NCBI RefSeq assembly: GCF_047948215.1
Contig: NC_134464.1
Location: 37,951,020-38,015,019, forward strand
Length of the DNA: 64,000 nucleotides
Direction of reading: 5' to 3'
DNA from: Lycorma delicatula
Lineage: Eukaryota > Arthropoda > Insecta > Hemiptera > Fulgoridae
The notes beneath the pieces were generated by a model, which was given only the letters and a program-made list of their open reading frames with translations, did not search any database and was not told the origin of the DNA. This document shows, piece after piece, positions 1-13,100 of this stretch; position 1 is the first letter of the stretch, and every line of letters starts with the position of its first letter. The position numbers and the translations under genes were made by a program.

Positions 1-1700
1 ATTTAAGGCTGTCTCAAACAAATACACCTTGTAGCACCAACATTAAAAGCACAATCCAAAATCCACAAACAATATTAATAAAAAATGGTACTCTTAAACT
101 TATTACTTACTACTTGGCAGTCCCTGCATTCAAACAACCAAAATTTCTTCTAGGGTATTTAAAAATGATAAATATGAATCAAAGCAAGGATAAAATATAA
201 ATTTATTTTCTAGATTTTATTCAGAAATTTATCTTTAACATTAAAAGAATTTAACTATGTTAAAACTAATTTTTTCATAATGTACATATATAAAAAGTTT
301 AATCTGAAAAAAAGCTTCTTACAATTTTACTCTTAGATTGCATAAAAAGTTTTGGGCTTACATGAAATTGTTTCCAGTGATTATTAATTTCTGATAAAAA
401 TAAATGTAATAAAAAAATGAGTAAAATAAAAAAAAAAGATCAAATTCCTGTCAAGTTATAATATCCCATTAATATCTTCTTTTTTAATACGCTTTTTTAA
501 ACTCACACTGTGTGACCTATTAATGTCTTCACAATTTTTTCCAAAAATTTAACATTATCAGTCAACCTCATAAATAAGTTACCAAACCAAATTTAACAAA
601 TGTAAATTACACTTTTGCTAATGTATAAAGCAAAATTTATTTCAAAATGTCCATTTATCCATGTGTCTTTATAACTAAGAATTTTTTTTTTACAAAGATA
701 TGTCAGAAGAGAATAGTGTTTTGATTGTAAGTTTTTGTCTGTGTTCTTGAAATTTGACAACGACTGTACTGATTTTAATGAAACAAGTATCAAATGATTC
801 TTTTTTAATACTTGAGAGAAACTGTTCATAAAATTTGAACAAAAAGACAAATGATTTCATATTTTTTTCCAAAAATGAAATCAAAATTATTCTAAACATA
901 AAGTTTGGTATAAAAAATAAAAGTGCTTGAAAAAACATATAAGGTATAACAGGATTTCATAAAAATGTTATGCATTAAAAAAAAATTATGAAAATAAAAA
1001 TAATTATACAATTAACTAAATTAAACATGATCGACCATTAAATAAATGATTATAGAAATTATTCTGAAGAGAACATTTTAAATTATTACACCAGCTACCA
1101 TAATGGAGTGGTAATTCCAGCTTTAAATCCAAGTAATTTTCTCTACAGAATACAATTTTCATTTAATATTAGCAATATTGTGAATAATCTTAAAATTTCA
1201 ATTTTCTGAAAATTAAATAAAAATAATTTAAATATTAATTTTAAAAAAAATACTACTATTTTTTTTTCCTTAAAATAGATTTAAAAAATTGTGAAACGCT
1301 AAAAATACAATTCATTTTTTGTAAAGTCTCTTAAGAATATCTGGTTTAATGAATTTTATTATAATAATTATATATATATACGTTATTCTTATTATTTTCC
1401 ATAATACTTTTTTATTTTATTTATTCTTTTCAGTCATGTGTTAACAATACTTTGTTTACACAACGAAAATATTGAATTTAATTGAAGGATTTTCTGTTTG
1501 GCTTTTTAAACAAATTCAAAGATTTCAAAAAATCTAATGTCCTTTTTCCTTAAAAAATAAATTTCATTACTTATCTTTTACCAACTGCTAGAAAAGTAAA
1601 ATCTATAAAACTGCATGAACACACGTGCACGCGCGCGCGCACACACACATACAATATTGAAGTAGAACTGCATATAAAAAAAATCCTGAAATAATTTGCA
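1..1700. other. AT-rich, no gene seen
   Basis: Long A/T runs and short meaningless frames on both strands; an alternating CG/CA microsatellite lies at 1628-1649. A second exon for the candidate at 1709-1814 was sought here and not found. Confidence 0.4.
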
Positions 1701-1708
1701 GTACTTAC

Positions 1709-1814
1709 TTTGTCTACAAGGTTCATGTGGTAATACTTCAGAATTTGATGGAATTGTAATAAAAATAATAGTTAATATTACACCAAAAATGGCATATTGT
1801 GAAAAGTATGCCAT
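1709..1814 (-). CDS. Candidate first exon of a small secreted protein
   Basis: On the minus strand an ATG at 1814 opens MAYFSQYAIFGVILTIIFITIPSNS, a plausible signal peptide, followed by EVLPHEPCRQ and a strong donor (CAAA|GTAAGTAC) in phase 1 at 1708. A second exon would lie at lower coordinates or outside the window; none was recognised. It has one Cys before the intron, so it does not fit the four-Cys family exactly. May be chance. Confidence 0.35.
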
Positions 1815-2724
1815 CTTTATGGATGTATTGTATATACACTAGTTATTATCCAAACACTGTCTGACAAACTAGATAGTAAGATCACAGTCCTTTAATTAAC
1901 CCCCTCCCTACTACTGATAGCAATTTATACAGCATTATTTTCATTTCTTAAGTTGTTGAACTTTGTTTTTGATTAGTTTATACATTAGTTTATCTATCTT
2001 TTATATAAATATATATTTAAACTCTGATTATTATACTATTTGAACAACAGCATTTCTTTATATTAAATCAAAAAAAGTGTATTTGAAAACCTTTTTCAAC
2101 ATTTTTTTTGTGCTTAAAATTATATGAAATACTTTTCATATCCTATTAATAATACACAGTATACTATTAAAATTAGGCATTTGAAATAATTTTAAAATAC
2201 TGTTATTGTTATTATTATATTATTGGAATGCATAACTCAATTTTATAGACTTTTAATCACACATTTAATCATTTATTTAATGTAAACACACATTTAATCA
2301 TTTATTATCTTCATAGAATAAACTTTAAAAAATGTATTAATCTTAAAAAGAGCTGCACTAAAAGAAATAGATATTATTTCCTGAATTCTTCATTAAATTT
2401 TTTGAGATTGACGTCAAATTAAGGTTTAATAAGTTGTTTTCAACTTTGTACTTCAAATATTAAGGTTTATTGAAGAAAGTATTATTCTATACTTTTAATG
2501 CATTTTTCTTATGTTACAAATATTTTTAATTCTTAAACAATTTAAAAAACTTATCTTGAAAAAATTTAAAGAATTCAATACAGAGAATTGATGCAAAAAT
2601 AAGAGGAAATTACTGTAAATATATCTGGAATATTGAAATGTATTATTCCTTTTTTACCTAAAGTTTTTTACCAAAATATTTTTACCATCGAATTGAAATC
2701 TGTAACAATCCAGTTCTAAGCAAT

Positions 2725-2760
<36 letters not shown>

Positions 2761-3739
2761 ATAAAATATCTACTTCCTAAGCAAGCAGTGCAATTTTTTG
2801 TTAAAAAATTCTTAAATTAAACTTATGTTGGAACCACCAAAGGAACTTCTTTAAAATAAAGAAAATCAGTCCAATTTGTGATAAGGAAAACACATCAGTT
2901 GAACTGATAATTATTTCTTTCATCGTTTAATTTAAAAAAAAATCATAATAAGCTAATGAGAAAATATTAAATAGTAATAATTAAAAAATAGTTTTTGAAA
3001 GTAAAAAATAAAAATTAAAATTTTAAGACGCCATAACTCTTTTTTGTGAATTTAATATCTGAAAAAATGGGGTAATTTTAGTGTTGTATAAATTACGCGC
3101 GCGCGCACACACAATGTCATTAAGTTTAATAAATTTACATTCACCCATCTGACAAGCAAACAAGAAATTTGTACAGTGTTTGTTCTTATTGATTATTTTG
3201 TTTATTTTCATGTCCTGAATTGATTCTGAACTTCGGTCACTATTTCCCAGAGCAGGTGTTATCTATTAAACATGCCAATCAACTGTAGGTAGAAATATAA
3301 TAAATGTATTATTTTAAAATACATTTATTATTTTAACTCATTTTACTCTTACACCAAAAATATATTAACAATAAAATGTAGCAATTACGCTCTCTCTTGG
3401 ATGTTTTTTTTTAAATTTAGTTTTCTTTTGATTCCTTCATTGTTTGTTTTGCAGAATAGTTGAGAAGTTATTAATGAGATATCCATATTTCATTTCTTCC
3501 TCAACTGTAGCTTGCCTTTTTTCTTCTAGTTTTATAATAGCAATCTGTTGAATCTTGTATAGATTTGAAATAACTCTATTTTCTTTATATTTTAACTCTT
3601 GTTATTAAAATCTTATACATATTCTGTTTCATTCCAGATTGATAATTAAATCATTAAAAATTGTGCTAGAGCTCTGCATATTTTCCATTTTTCCAATGAA
3701 AAATACATTTCACCTCTCATTTTTTGATAGTTCAGATGT
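1815..3739. other. AT-rich, no gene seen
   Basis: Contains (AT)n at 2728-2756 and a short CG/CA run near 3096-3112. Around 3440-3540 the minus strand reads KLEEKRQATVEEEMKYGYL, which looks protein-like but has no recognised family or exon borders. Confidence 0.35.
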
Positions 3740-4900
3740 ACTAATATACAGAGTGAATTATAAAGTTCTCCTACGACTTTCATAACCTACTCTACTCATG
3801 AAAATAATGGAAAAAGTACATATAAACATTTCCTAAAATGCTTTGTTTGTGAATTGTGGCTAGTGAAAGATTTCTGTCGGATTCAGGTACCCCGGTGAAA
3901 TGAGGCTGTACTGAAATATTTAGGACTTCATTAAAGGGCAGAATTAATGACTTCTTAAGGTTTTTGACCTGAAAAATCAAATAAAATACGACCCATTACT
4001 GTATCTGCAGTAGTTTTTGAGAAACCTGGAATGAAAACCAATAAATTGATTCTTCAGGGCTATCCTTAAATTGTTCAGCTGTATCCATAATGCAGACAAT
4101 TAATTCCTCATGAGAATGCATTTTTGTTTACTATACAATTTTTTCCACCCCCAAATGCAAAAATCAAACGGTGTTAGATTAGGCGATCTTGGTAGCCAAG
4201 AATGTGGACCTCCACAACCAATCCATTTCTCAGGAAAAGGTTGATTTAAGTGAGTGGAAATGACACATGAGAAGTGGGTAGCCAAGACATTGTGCTGGAA
4301 GTATACTTTGCGTCTCAGCATTAGAGGAAAATCTTCAAGCAGCTGCAGCAATTCTTGAAGAAACTGCCACTAGACTTCAGAATTGAAGTGTCCATGTAAC
4401 ATGAACAGTCCAAACAGCTGATTGTAAAGGCCGGCCGCACCATACATTGGCACTAAATAGATGTTGAAAATTACCTTCCACCATTTGAGGATTTACTTCT
4501 GCCCATGCATGCACATTACATAAGTTGTTGACGCCATCTCGAGTGAAATTTGCCTTGACAGTAAACAAAACAAAACAGTTGTTGATTGTATTTCACCAGT
4601 TGCAGAACTCCAAGCAAAGAGGACCATCTATTGGATGGAGTTGTTGAACTGGTTGTTTATGTTAAGGGTAAAACTTGTTTTGTTTAAGTGTACTCCAAAC
4701 CATTAAATGCAAAACACCGATACGCCTAGAAAGACATCGTGTACTGGAGCCTGGACTGCATTGATAATAATTTCATCAATAACAGCATTGTGTTGGATAT
4801 ATCATTCATAGCTGGCATCATTAATAGGTTGTGAACCTGCTTCCAGAAGATTGCGAAAAGTCGCACTAATTGTTTTGAGATCTGTAATCCTGTGAATCAG
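3740..4900 (-). pseudogene. Tc1/mariner-like (DUF4817-type) transposase relic
   Basis: Reading from about 4900 down to 3740 on the minus strand, several frames match a common insect transposase. Pieces are FTVKANFTRDGVNNLCNVHAWAEVNP (the usual FTDEAxFTRDG...WADENPH), NFQHLFSANVW, LLEDFPLMLRRKVYFQHNVLATHFS (usual HDGAPAHFS, catalytic Asp lost), and WIGCGGPHSWLPRSPNLTPFDF at 4190-4270 (WPPRSPDLTPLDF in the family). A TIR-like end ACAGAGTGAATTATAAAG lies near 3749. Catalytic residues have changed (Asp to Val, Asp to Asn), so it is inactive. A second copy of the 3' part is at 60830-61065. Confidence 0.75.
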
Positions 4901-5019
4901 AAAACGTTTTCATATTCTACTGAAAAAGCTGTAGCATTACCATTACACATACAAAATGAATACCATATCAGTGTATTCCTCTGTTGTAAATAAGTATGGC
5001 ATTATTTCAATGCCAAACC

Positions 5020-5675
5020 TGGTCATCAAAACTAGTTTGGTGATAACTACCCATCTTGTAGTGGCCGAAAATATTTTTTTATATTTAAAAAAAAATTTTT
5101 TCTTGAGTAATAGACTATTATCTAACTTGCCAACAGATAAAAACACCCATTTTTTTGATGAGCTGTAGCATTTTTATTTTACACCATGCAGAGGCCAAAA
5201 AGAGTTTTTTTTGGAAAGAGTAAGAATGGAACTTCATCTTAGTCTATTCAAAATTCATTTTGTTACATAACCAAATCTTGTAATGTTTATTGAAGTTATG
5301 TTTACTAATTGTTGTTTTTTTTTCAAATTTTGGGCCCAAAATAAATAATGAAGGGCTTAAGGTAACAGGCCTGCTTTTTTTCTTTCAACTCTTAAGTACT
5401 AGTAGTACTTATAAAAAAAATTGGACCGTTACAGAGTATCGGTCAAGCACTTAAAAAAAAATGACCGTCAAATCGTAAGATTTTGAAAATGTCTTTTTTT
5501 TAGGGCCCAAAAACCACATGTGTGACAAGTGGCAAAAATTTGAAATGTTTACAGCAGTAAGTACTTTTATGTACTTTAAAACCATAAAAATTTATTTTGT
5601 TACTCAAAGGGGTTGATGAATAATGAAGCCATCGAATCCGCTTAAAACACAGTTCCTTCTAACCATGAACAATAT
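5020..5675 (+). repeat. Left arm of the long terminal inverted repeat
   Basis: Pairs with the right arm at 8425-9000. It starts around the TTTGGTGATAACTACCCATC segment and runs inward to CCTTCTAACCATGAAC. It contains two GGGCCCAAA motifs. The left arm has about 60 bases not present in the right arm, around the ATCGGTCAAGCACTT segment. Confidence 0.8.
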
Positions 5676-6949
5676 ATGCAAAAAACTTCACAGCATGTAT
5701 TTTTTCAGATAATAATCTAGACCTACTTTACAAAATATTTTGATATGCCTATAATGAGTGAGATAGCTTATTTCTAGATAGTTTGTTACTTGAAGTATGA
5801 CTCTTACACACAAACTCATGTTTAATCACGAAAGTGAATAGACATGCATGGACATGAATGTTTGTGTAATTCTGAATGTAAACATTGCAAAAGGCTCAGT
5901 TACTGTTTTGATTTCAGTGTGATATTTTATATTGTTGCTAGTGTTAATACTGTGGTTAGGTAATGCACACTTATTTATAAAGTAATTTTATTAGCAGTAA
6001 ACTTCTTTTTTATGCAATATCTTTTATTTTTAATTAGAGACATTTTTATTTTAGAAGTAGAGAAACTAGGATAAGGCAAAGTGAGGACAATTGGTAGTTT
6101 TACATCTTACAGTAACTGTATTGTTATTGTATGAATCCTTGCATTTTATAAAAACAGATTATGGAGTGTTCAATTGGCATTCACACTGAAACAATATGTC
6201 ACAAATTGACTTACAATAGATCTTCAGTATTGCACGATATTTTAGTTTACTGAACAGCAAATAACATTGATATCTTTAAGAAGTGGATGTACTGAAAAAA
6301 AATCTGTACTTTTCATAAAACCGAATATTTAGATAAATATTTTCATATTAATGGGAAAAGTTGCTCTGTTCTACTTAGCTGCCACACTAAACCGGTCAAG
6401 AAATCTCTTCGAGGAATATCTTTGACACTTCAACAAGCAATCCAAATTTAAAATTGATTCTAGACAGAACACTGTATACAAAATGCGTAAAAGAAAACTA
6501 AAAACCATAAGATGATAAAGAAAGTGAACTGGAATGTTAAGATACATCTGTGTTGTAATCAAGTCGGTGCATAAAGCTTGTTCAGCACTTGGCATTTCCC
6601 CTGTTAAGGTTCAAAAATTATCGAGCAGTGCAAAGGAACCAACTTTAAAAAATAAAGTTACAAAAATAGTCAAGTCAGTTACCAGTAAATTAAACAATTC
6701 CTTACATTTAAATATTTCTACAGAAGAAAGTACCACAAAATTATACTGATTTAGGTAGGAATATGGAAACTTAATCATTTAAATAAAGGATAAAATGAAA
6801 ACAGTTTAAGTTTATTACCAAGCAGCTGAGGCATTCAAAATGAGTTTAATGTTAGTCAGTCAGTATTTATCCCGTCAATCCAAACAATTAGTTAAAAAAA
6901 GTAGAATTTTGCCACAAATCGGCAAAAAGAAACTCAGTCACGTAATGAT

Positions 6950-8166
6950 GAAAATGTTATTAAATGTGTCCAAGATTTTTACCAGAATAATGAGCACAGC
7001 CGAATAATGCCAAACAAGAAGGATTGTCTCTGTAAGACAAGCTGACGGGAAGAAAATTAATATTCAAAAAAGGCTTATCTTATGTAACTTAAAAGAATTA
7101 ACGAGTATGCTTAAATGTCACATGTGAAAAATGTCCAGGCACTAATTAAGTGCTCAGATTTCTGCAAGAGAGCTGCAGATCCAATCATATCACTGGTCAA
7201 AAACTTATGCCACAGTACATCCATTTCTCATATATTTTTAAAAAAAAGTAAAATTACAAAGCCGAAGATTAGTTAGTACTTGAAGCATAATACTACATCG
7301 TTCTTCTGCTTCCAAAAGCAAGTTATAAATAAAGTAAAAACACTGTTACCACATGTTAAACAGTTTTTTTATTTTTCTGATGGCTCCTTAGCCCAGTATA
7401 AAAACAAAAAAAATGTCATAAATTTGTGCTACCATCAAGAAAATTATGAAATTTCAGCTGAATGGCATTTTTTTGCCTCATGCCATGGAAAAGGACCATG
7501 TGATGGTATTGGTGGAACTGTAAAAAGGACTGTAACTAAAGCAAGCCTTCAAAGGACAGTCAAACTGTTACACCTTCTGAAATGTATAATTATTGTAAAG
7601 ACAATATTAAAAATATAACATTTATTTTCTGCTCTAATAAAAATTTTCAAGAGACTGAAGAATACCTCAGTTTTCATTATCAGATAATCACAACAGTCCC
7701 AAAAACAAGGACCTTTCACAGTTATTTTCCAACAAGTCAGAAATGTACTCTGAATGTCCAGGGGACCTCTGAATCAGAAACATTTACGTTAGTATTGGTA
7801 CATAAGGACATTAGTGTTTCTGATTGCTTTATAGGTTTACCAAAGCCAAAATGTAAAAATTATATCTGCTGCGTATATGATGGCAAGTGGTAGTTAGGTG
7901 AAGTCATTGAAGTTAAAATACATGAAAGTGAAGAGGTATATCAAATACACTTTTTCCATCCACAGGGTCCTGGTAGTTCATTCAAAAAATCATTGAGGGA
8001 TAATCAAACATGGGTTCAACTGGAAAATATTTTGAAAATTCTCATGCCTTCAGAGCTTTTTCTATCAACTACTGGAAGAGAACACAACATTATACTAAAG
8101 ATAAATGAGGACTTATCAGTTCTACTCAGTAAAAAAGTGGCAGGAGCACTAAGTTATGTTAGTTAA
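6950..8166 (+). pseudogene. Transposase-like protein remnant of the long-TIR element
   Basis: Three frames carry parts of one protein. Near 6955-7110: ENVIKCVQDFYQNNEHSRIMPNKKD, then DGKKINIQKRLILCNLKEL. At 7280-7560: FYFSDGSLAQYKNKKNVINLCYH and EWHFFASCHGKGPCDGIGGTVKR. At 7590-8166: EMYNYCKDNIKNI, KTRTFHSYFP, YICCVYDGKW (stop), then IHFFHPQGPGSSF. I recall these motif blocks from unannotated proteins repeated in many insect and cnidarian genomes, but I know no assigned superfamily. The FSDG...QYKN and HGK...CDGIGGTVKR blocks could supply acidic catalytic residues (inference). Stops at several points show this copy is dead. A poorer piece at 6534-6749 may be its N-terminal part. Confidence 0.6.
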
Positions 8167-8424
8167 GTTTGTTATCAAAAAGTGCAAGATTTATTCATAA
8201 CATCCATTAGCAGGAGTAAAATAAGGTAAAAGTGAATTGAACAGCTTGTTAATGTGTATTTGAATTATTTATAATTTTGTAAATATTATTTATCATTCTG
8301 TGATTAACTATTTATCATATTGTAATTGACTTTATTAATTATCAATTTATTCATTCTTATGAGTTTAGTTGTAAGTTTTATAATCTGAAAAAAATTCATA
8401 ACATCAGTATTTTTGTAAACGCTG

Positions 8425-9000
8425 TTTATAGTTAGAAGAAACGGTGCTTTTAACGGTTTTGATGGCTTCATTATTCATTAACCCCTTTGATTAACAAAAT
8501 AAATTTTATATGGTTTTAAAGTTCATAACAAGTACTTACTGCTGTAAACATTTCAAATTTTTGCCACCTGTCCCAAATTTGGTTTTTGGGCCCCAAAAAT
8601 GAGATATTTTCAAAATCTTTTTTTTCTATATGTACTACTAGTACCTAAGTGTTGAAAGGTAAAAAACAGGCCTGTTACCCTAAGCCCTTCATTATTTATT
8701 TTGGGCCCAAAATTTAAAAAACAACTATTTGTAAATGTAACTTAGGAAACATACAAGATTTTGTAATGAAACAAAATGAATTCTGAGTACACTAAGATGA
8801 AGTTTCATCTTTACTCTTTCCAAAAAGCTCCTTTTGATCTTTGTATGATGTAAAATAAGAATGCTACAGCTCATCGAAAATTACTGTTTTTACCCATTGG
8901 TAAGTTAGAAAATATTCTATTACTCAAGAAAAAAAAAATTTTTGTCCGCTACAAGGTGCATAGTTATCATATACCAAATATCATCAAAATCAAAAAAGTG
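8425..9000 (-). repeat. Right arm of the long terminal inverted repeat
   Basis: Reverse complement of the left arm with scattered substitutions and small indels. Judging by eye the arms differ at well over one site in ten, so the copy is old. Confidence 0.8.
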
Positions 9001-9060
9001 ATGCACTGATCATTTGTTGAATTAAAATGGAATACCCTGAGAGAAAAAAAGATTAATAGA

Positions 9061-10120
9061 AATTTTAGAGTACAAAAACAGTTAAATAAAAAATTAATAC
9101 ACTTTAAAAATCTCAAAAAATGAGAGTCAAAAAATTAAATCTATTGACTTTACAAACTACTTATTTTAAAAGTATGAAGAATCCTAACGTAAACTAACTC
9201 AGATGAAGGTAATGTTTTTACCTTTATATTTTAATAAGGTAAACAGTCAAAAGAAATTGGAATATTAGATGTCATGAAAAATAGCATCAAGACAAACTTT
9301 TTCAGTCGTCAAATCAAAGGGTTACCTAAAATATTCAAGTAAATATTAAAATATTGCAGATATATTAGTGTATCAATTGCAAAACTTAATTAATTCCATC
9401 AAATGTTGATTATTGTGAAGATGGTAAATTTAGAAGATGTGGTTCAATGAGCTTCTCCTTCCACCCTGCTCCTTTCCTACCATTGTTCTCCGACCATGTT
9501 CATAACTGATATGGAATTTAGTTTAACCCATATTGTCAGCTCATGTACAAAGCTAAGAAGCTGATAGCTAGTGGAGAACAACCATTCTTGATATGGTGAT
9601 AAATGACTGCGAGGGTTTTCAAAAGTTTTTGTTTCCTAATCAAGGATTAACAAAAATTCAAACTAGTAGCTGAAGTATCTAAACCTGAAAGCTCTGAGGA
9701 GAAGAGTAAAGATGTGCTTCTTATTCCTCTTAGAATCTTGTGAGTAAATCTAATGCCTTATAACTTAAGAATTTTTTTAATCTGCCCAGTAGTTCTTGAA
9801 TTTATGGAAATAAATATGGATAAAAGCACTTTTTTATGATGAATAAAGAAACGTTTTTTTTAAATCTTAAAATAAACTTGACATATTAACAAAAGATGAT
9901 GTAATAAATATTATGAAACAAGTAAGTTAAAAAAAAAGCAAATTTAGTAGCTATAACTAGCTACTAATATTCATTTATTTTTAATTTATATACATATTTA
10001 AAAAATATGTATAATAAAAAAATAAATATTTTTGGATGTAAGTATTAGTAAATTAATTATTATTCAAATATATTTATCAAAAACAAAGACAAATATTGAA
10101 TATAATATTATTATAAAATT
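9061..10120. other. AT-rich spacer upstream of gene 1
   Basis: Nothing recognised. The last 100 bases should include the promoter of the first secreted cysteine protein gene. Confidence 0.4.
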
Positions 10121-10124
10121 GACC

Positions 10125-10132
10125 TATAAATA
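10125..10132 (+). promoter_or_regulatory. TATA box of secreted cysteine protein gene 1
   Basis: TATAAATA lies 38-45 bases upstream of the start codon at 10170. That spacing fits a short 5' UTR with transcription starting near 10155. Inferred from motif and position only. Confidence 0.45.
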
Positions 10133-10169
10133 ATGCAGGTCAAGAGTTACATAAATTCTTTCTATCAAA

Positions 10170-13100
10170 ATGGCAAATGTAAACGGTTTGTTTAAAATTC
10201 TCAGCATTGTTGTAATATTAATTATTATGATACAACTTGGATTAACAGCTCCATCACAAACACCTGGCATACCTGGAAAGTTTATAAACATTTATAAGAA
10301 GGTAAATTTTGTTTACATATTGTTAAAAAAAAAAAAAAATGTAAATATGTTAATAACTATTTTTTTTCTTTTTTTTTACATATGTAGTATGTTATTTTAG
10401 AAAATATTTTATTTTAATATCTTTTTTTAAAGAACTTATCATTATTTTATGTTTATGTTAAATTATATAATTCAGATGTTAATAACTACATAAAGAATTA
10501 TTTTTATTTCATAAAATAATACATTATCATTCCAAACTCACCATTTCATTATTTTTCAGTTAAATAACATTATATCATGAAGTTTTTCTTTTGTTGAAAA
10601 TTAGGCTGAACTGAGTGTCAGCCTATGAAAAATAGTGATCAAAATGTTATACAAGAATTTCTTAAAAGTTTGTTCAGATTTAATTAAATTATCATAGAAT
10701 ATATAAAGAATCATATTTAAAGAAAATTTACAAAAAAAAGTAAAGATTCATTAAAATACTTAAATTATGAATTATTTTAATCTGAGCTGATATTACTGTT
10801 TTTTTAACATCAACAAGCAAGCAGTATGTTGTGTTCCTTGTACATACATATTCTGCTTTTCATATAAATTATCTAATTATCTTTTTATTATTACTATTTT
10901 ACATTTATAATTTTGTATTTTTATTTTGTTAAATATTCTTTAAATCTAAAAACTGCATTATAATTGTTTAAACAAAATATAAAGATATCTAATTGGTTTA
11001 TTCCATACATCACATAAAAAATTATACTAGCCTTGGAATGATTTAAGTTTTTCATCTAATTTTATGCATTTATTAGTACTATAACTATCGTTAACATTTG
11101 TTATTAGTTAAAAACTATTTAAATGTTGTCTCTCAGCTTATTTATATTTGGTTTTTCATCTCTTGAGCCTTTGTCATCAGGTTGATTTTGGCAGAAATAG
11201 AAGTATTTTTAACTAATACAAACTTTAATAACAGTTTTACCAGATCTATTCATAGTTCACAACTCTAATACATTACTGTGATTTTCATCTTTCACATTAA
11301 TCCAGTAGAGCATTCCTATCAACACAAAGATTTCTGACCTTGTATCTTTAATATTTTTTTTCTTTTATGTTGTTGTAAATCATCTCAACTCTTTCCAGTT
11401 AGAGCAAAACTTGTTTAGAGATAACGATAAACAAGAGATCAGTAAATTAATAATAAACAGAATAATCAGTATTTAGATATTAACAAGTTTTTTGTGATTT
11501 AATTTATAACTATAACAAAAAATTTATAATTAATATAATATAGTACACTAATTAAATTTTTTATTTAACATTTTTGAATAAAATTATAATTAAAATTTAT
11601 CTTATATATATTTTTTTTTATATTATAAATTCTTATCATCTAATATGAAAAATTATTGATAATCTGAAAAAAAAAAAAAATACTTTTGATATCATGATAT
11701 AACACAGGTTACACCATTATATTTCTGATATCAAATTAAAATTTTTAAATAATAAAACTATAATTAGATTTTATTGGCATATAGTAGTAGTAAATGTAAT
11801 ATTATGTTCGCATGTAACTGATTAAACTCATATGGGAAAAATATATTGCAAAAAAACAAGCATCTTTTGATAATAAAATCAATGTTTTATAAATAAAAGG
11901 AGTTTTTTTTCTGGGAATAGTTTGTTGATAAAATAATATATATTACATGGTACTATGACATTACGATATTACATAATACCATTTACGTATACTTTATTGT
12001 CTAGATGGTACACAGAAGCATTTTTTTTTTTTTGCCATTAGCAGATTATTTCCATAGTCAAGTTTTAGGCCCCCTCTCCTCCTCCTACTAGATTTCATGA
12101 ATTCGGAGAGTATACGTAACCATAAACATAATCCACATCACTACTTATAGTTAAAGAAGTATTTGAATTTCGTAGAAGTAGGTTTATGTTTATATGTAAT
12201 AAAAAAAAAAATTAAAATCCACAGTTATTTTCTTGTTTAATTTGCATGGTTATTAAAAGCACTAAGAATATTTTACCAGATACAGTAAACTTTATTTTAA
12301 GGTGAAAGTTATTAAAGCTTAACTGAGTTTGAATTAACTTTCACTGTAAATCAAACTTCTTTAGAGGAAGTTGGGACTACAGAGGTTATTGCATTATTGG
12401 ATGTGGCACTGGTGTTTCAGTTAAGTTCTGGAGGATCTTTAGTAAAGCAAGAATTTTTGTAATTCAAAAAATGTGTTAATTTAAATTATGCTTGCTCATT
12501 TATTATGTTGTTTTTATATCATTAGTTGATATAAAAAACAACAACTTTTGAGTTGTTCTAATATCTGTTTTTTATTGTTTTGAGTTAATTTTTTTTTTAT
12601 TGAACAGATTTGTTCATATGTGATTTGTTTTAATAAAGTGATTGCTAGAGTGAAATTTTATATATTCTTTGTTTCTTATTATAAAGCTGCATCCTATTTG
12701 GCATATATATTATTATATTATTTTGGCATATTATTACAGTTTAGCAATCGAAGGTTGTTGATGACCATAAGTAGATAAAATTTATTTACTTGAAAATTTG
12801 TATTTTGTTTTATTAGTCATTGTATATTCAAAATTGCTGCTGATTTTTTGAATTTGAATGGAATTTTTAGTATGGTTTTTAATGTAACTGAATTTATGAA
12901 TTTGTTGTTATTGATAACGTCACTCTTTCTTTATTTGTGCAGTTTATGTAGGAATTTGTTTGTTATTACCTACTGGCATCTGTTAATTATTTTATTCTTA
13001 GTTCATCCTAGTAGCCTGTTTTGAAAAGGGAATGTTGTGCTGTCTATTTCTGAATTCTGAAATGTTACGTTAAAAGGGACAACTAGAAGAGTTCTATATG

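Larger units (their letters stand above)
5020..9000 (+). mobile_element. DNA transposon with ~600-bp terminal inverted repeats, superfamily unassigned
   Basis: Two long inverted repeats at about 5020-5675 and 8425-9000 enclose a 2.7-kb interior. Landmarks occur in both arms in opposite orientation: TTTGGGCCCAAAATAAATAA, ATGAAGGGCTTA, GTACTAGTAGTAC, GATGAGCTGTAGCAT and GGCAAAAATTTGAAATGTTT. The interior holds a decayed + strand coding region (6950-8166). Outer limits are approximate and no target duplication could be identified. Superfamily not assigned from the motifs seen. Confidence 0.8.

Noticed and set aside
5912..5940. TTTCAG|TGT acceptor as an extra Cys exon
   Set aside because: Frame gives only a few residues before a stop and lacks the K-C-x4-C-Y pattern; it lies inside the long-TIR element.
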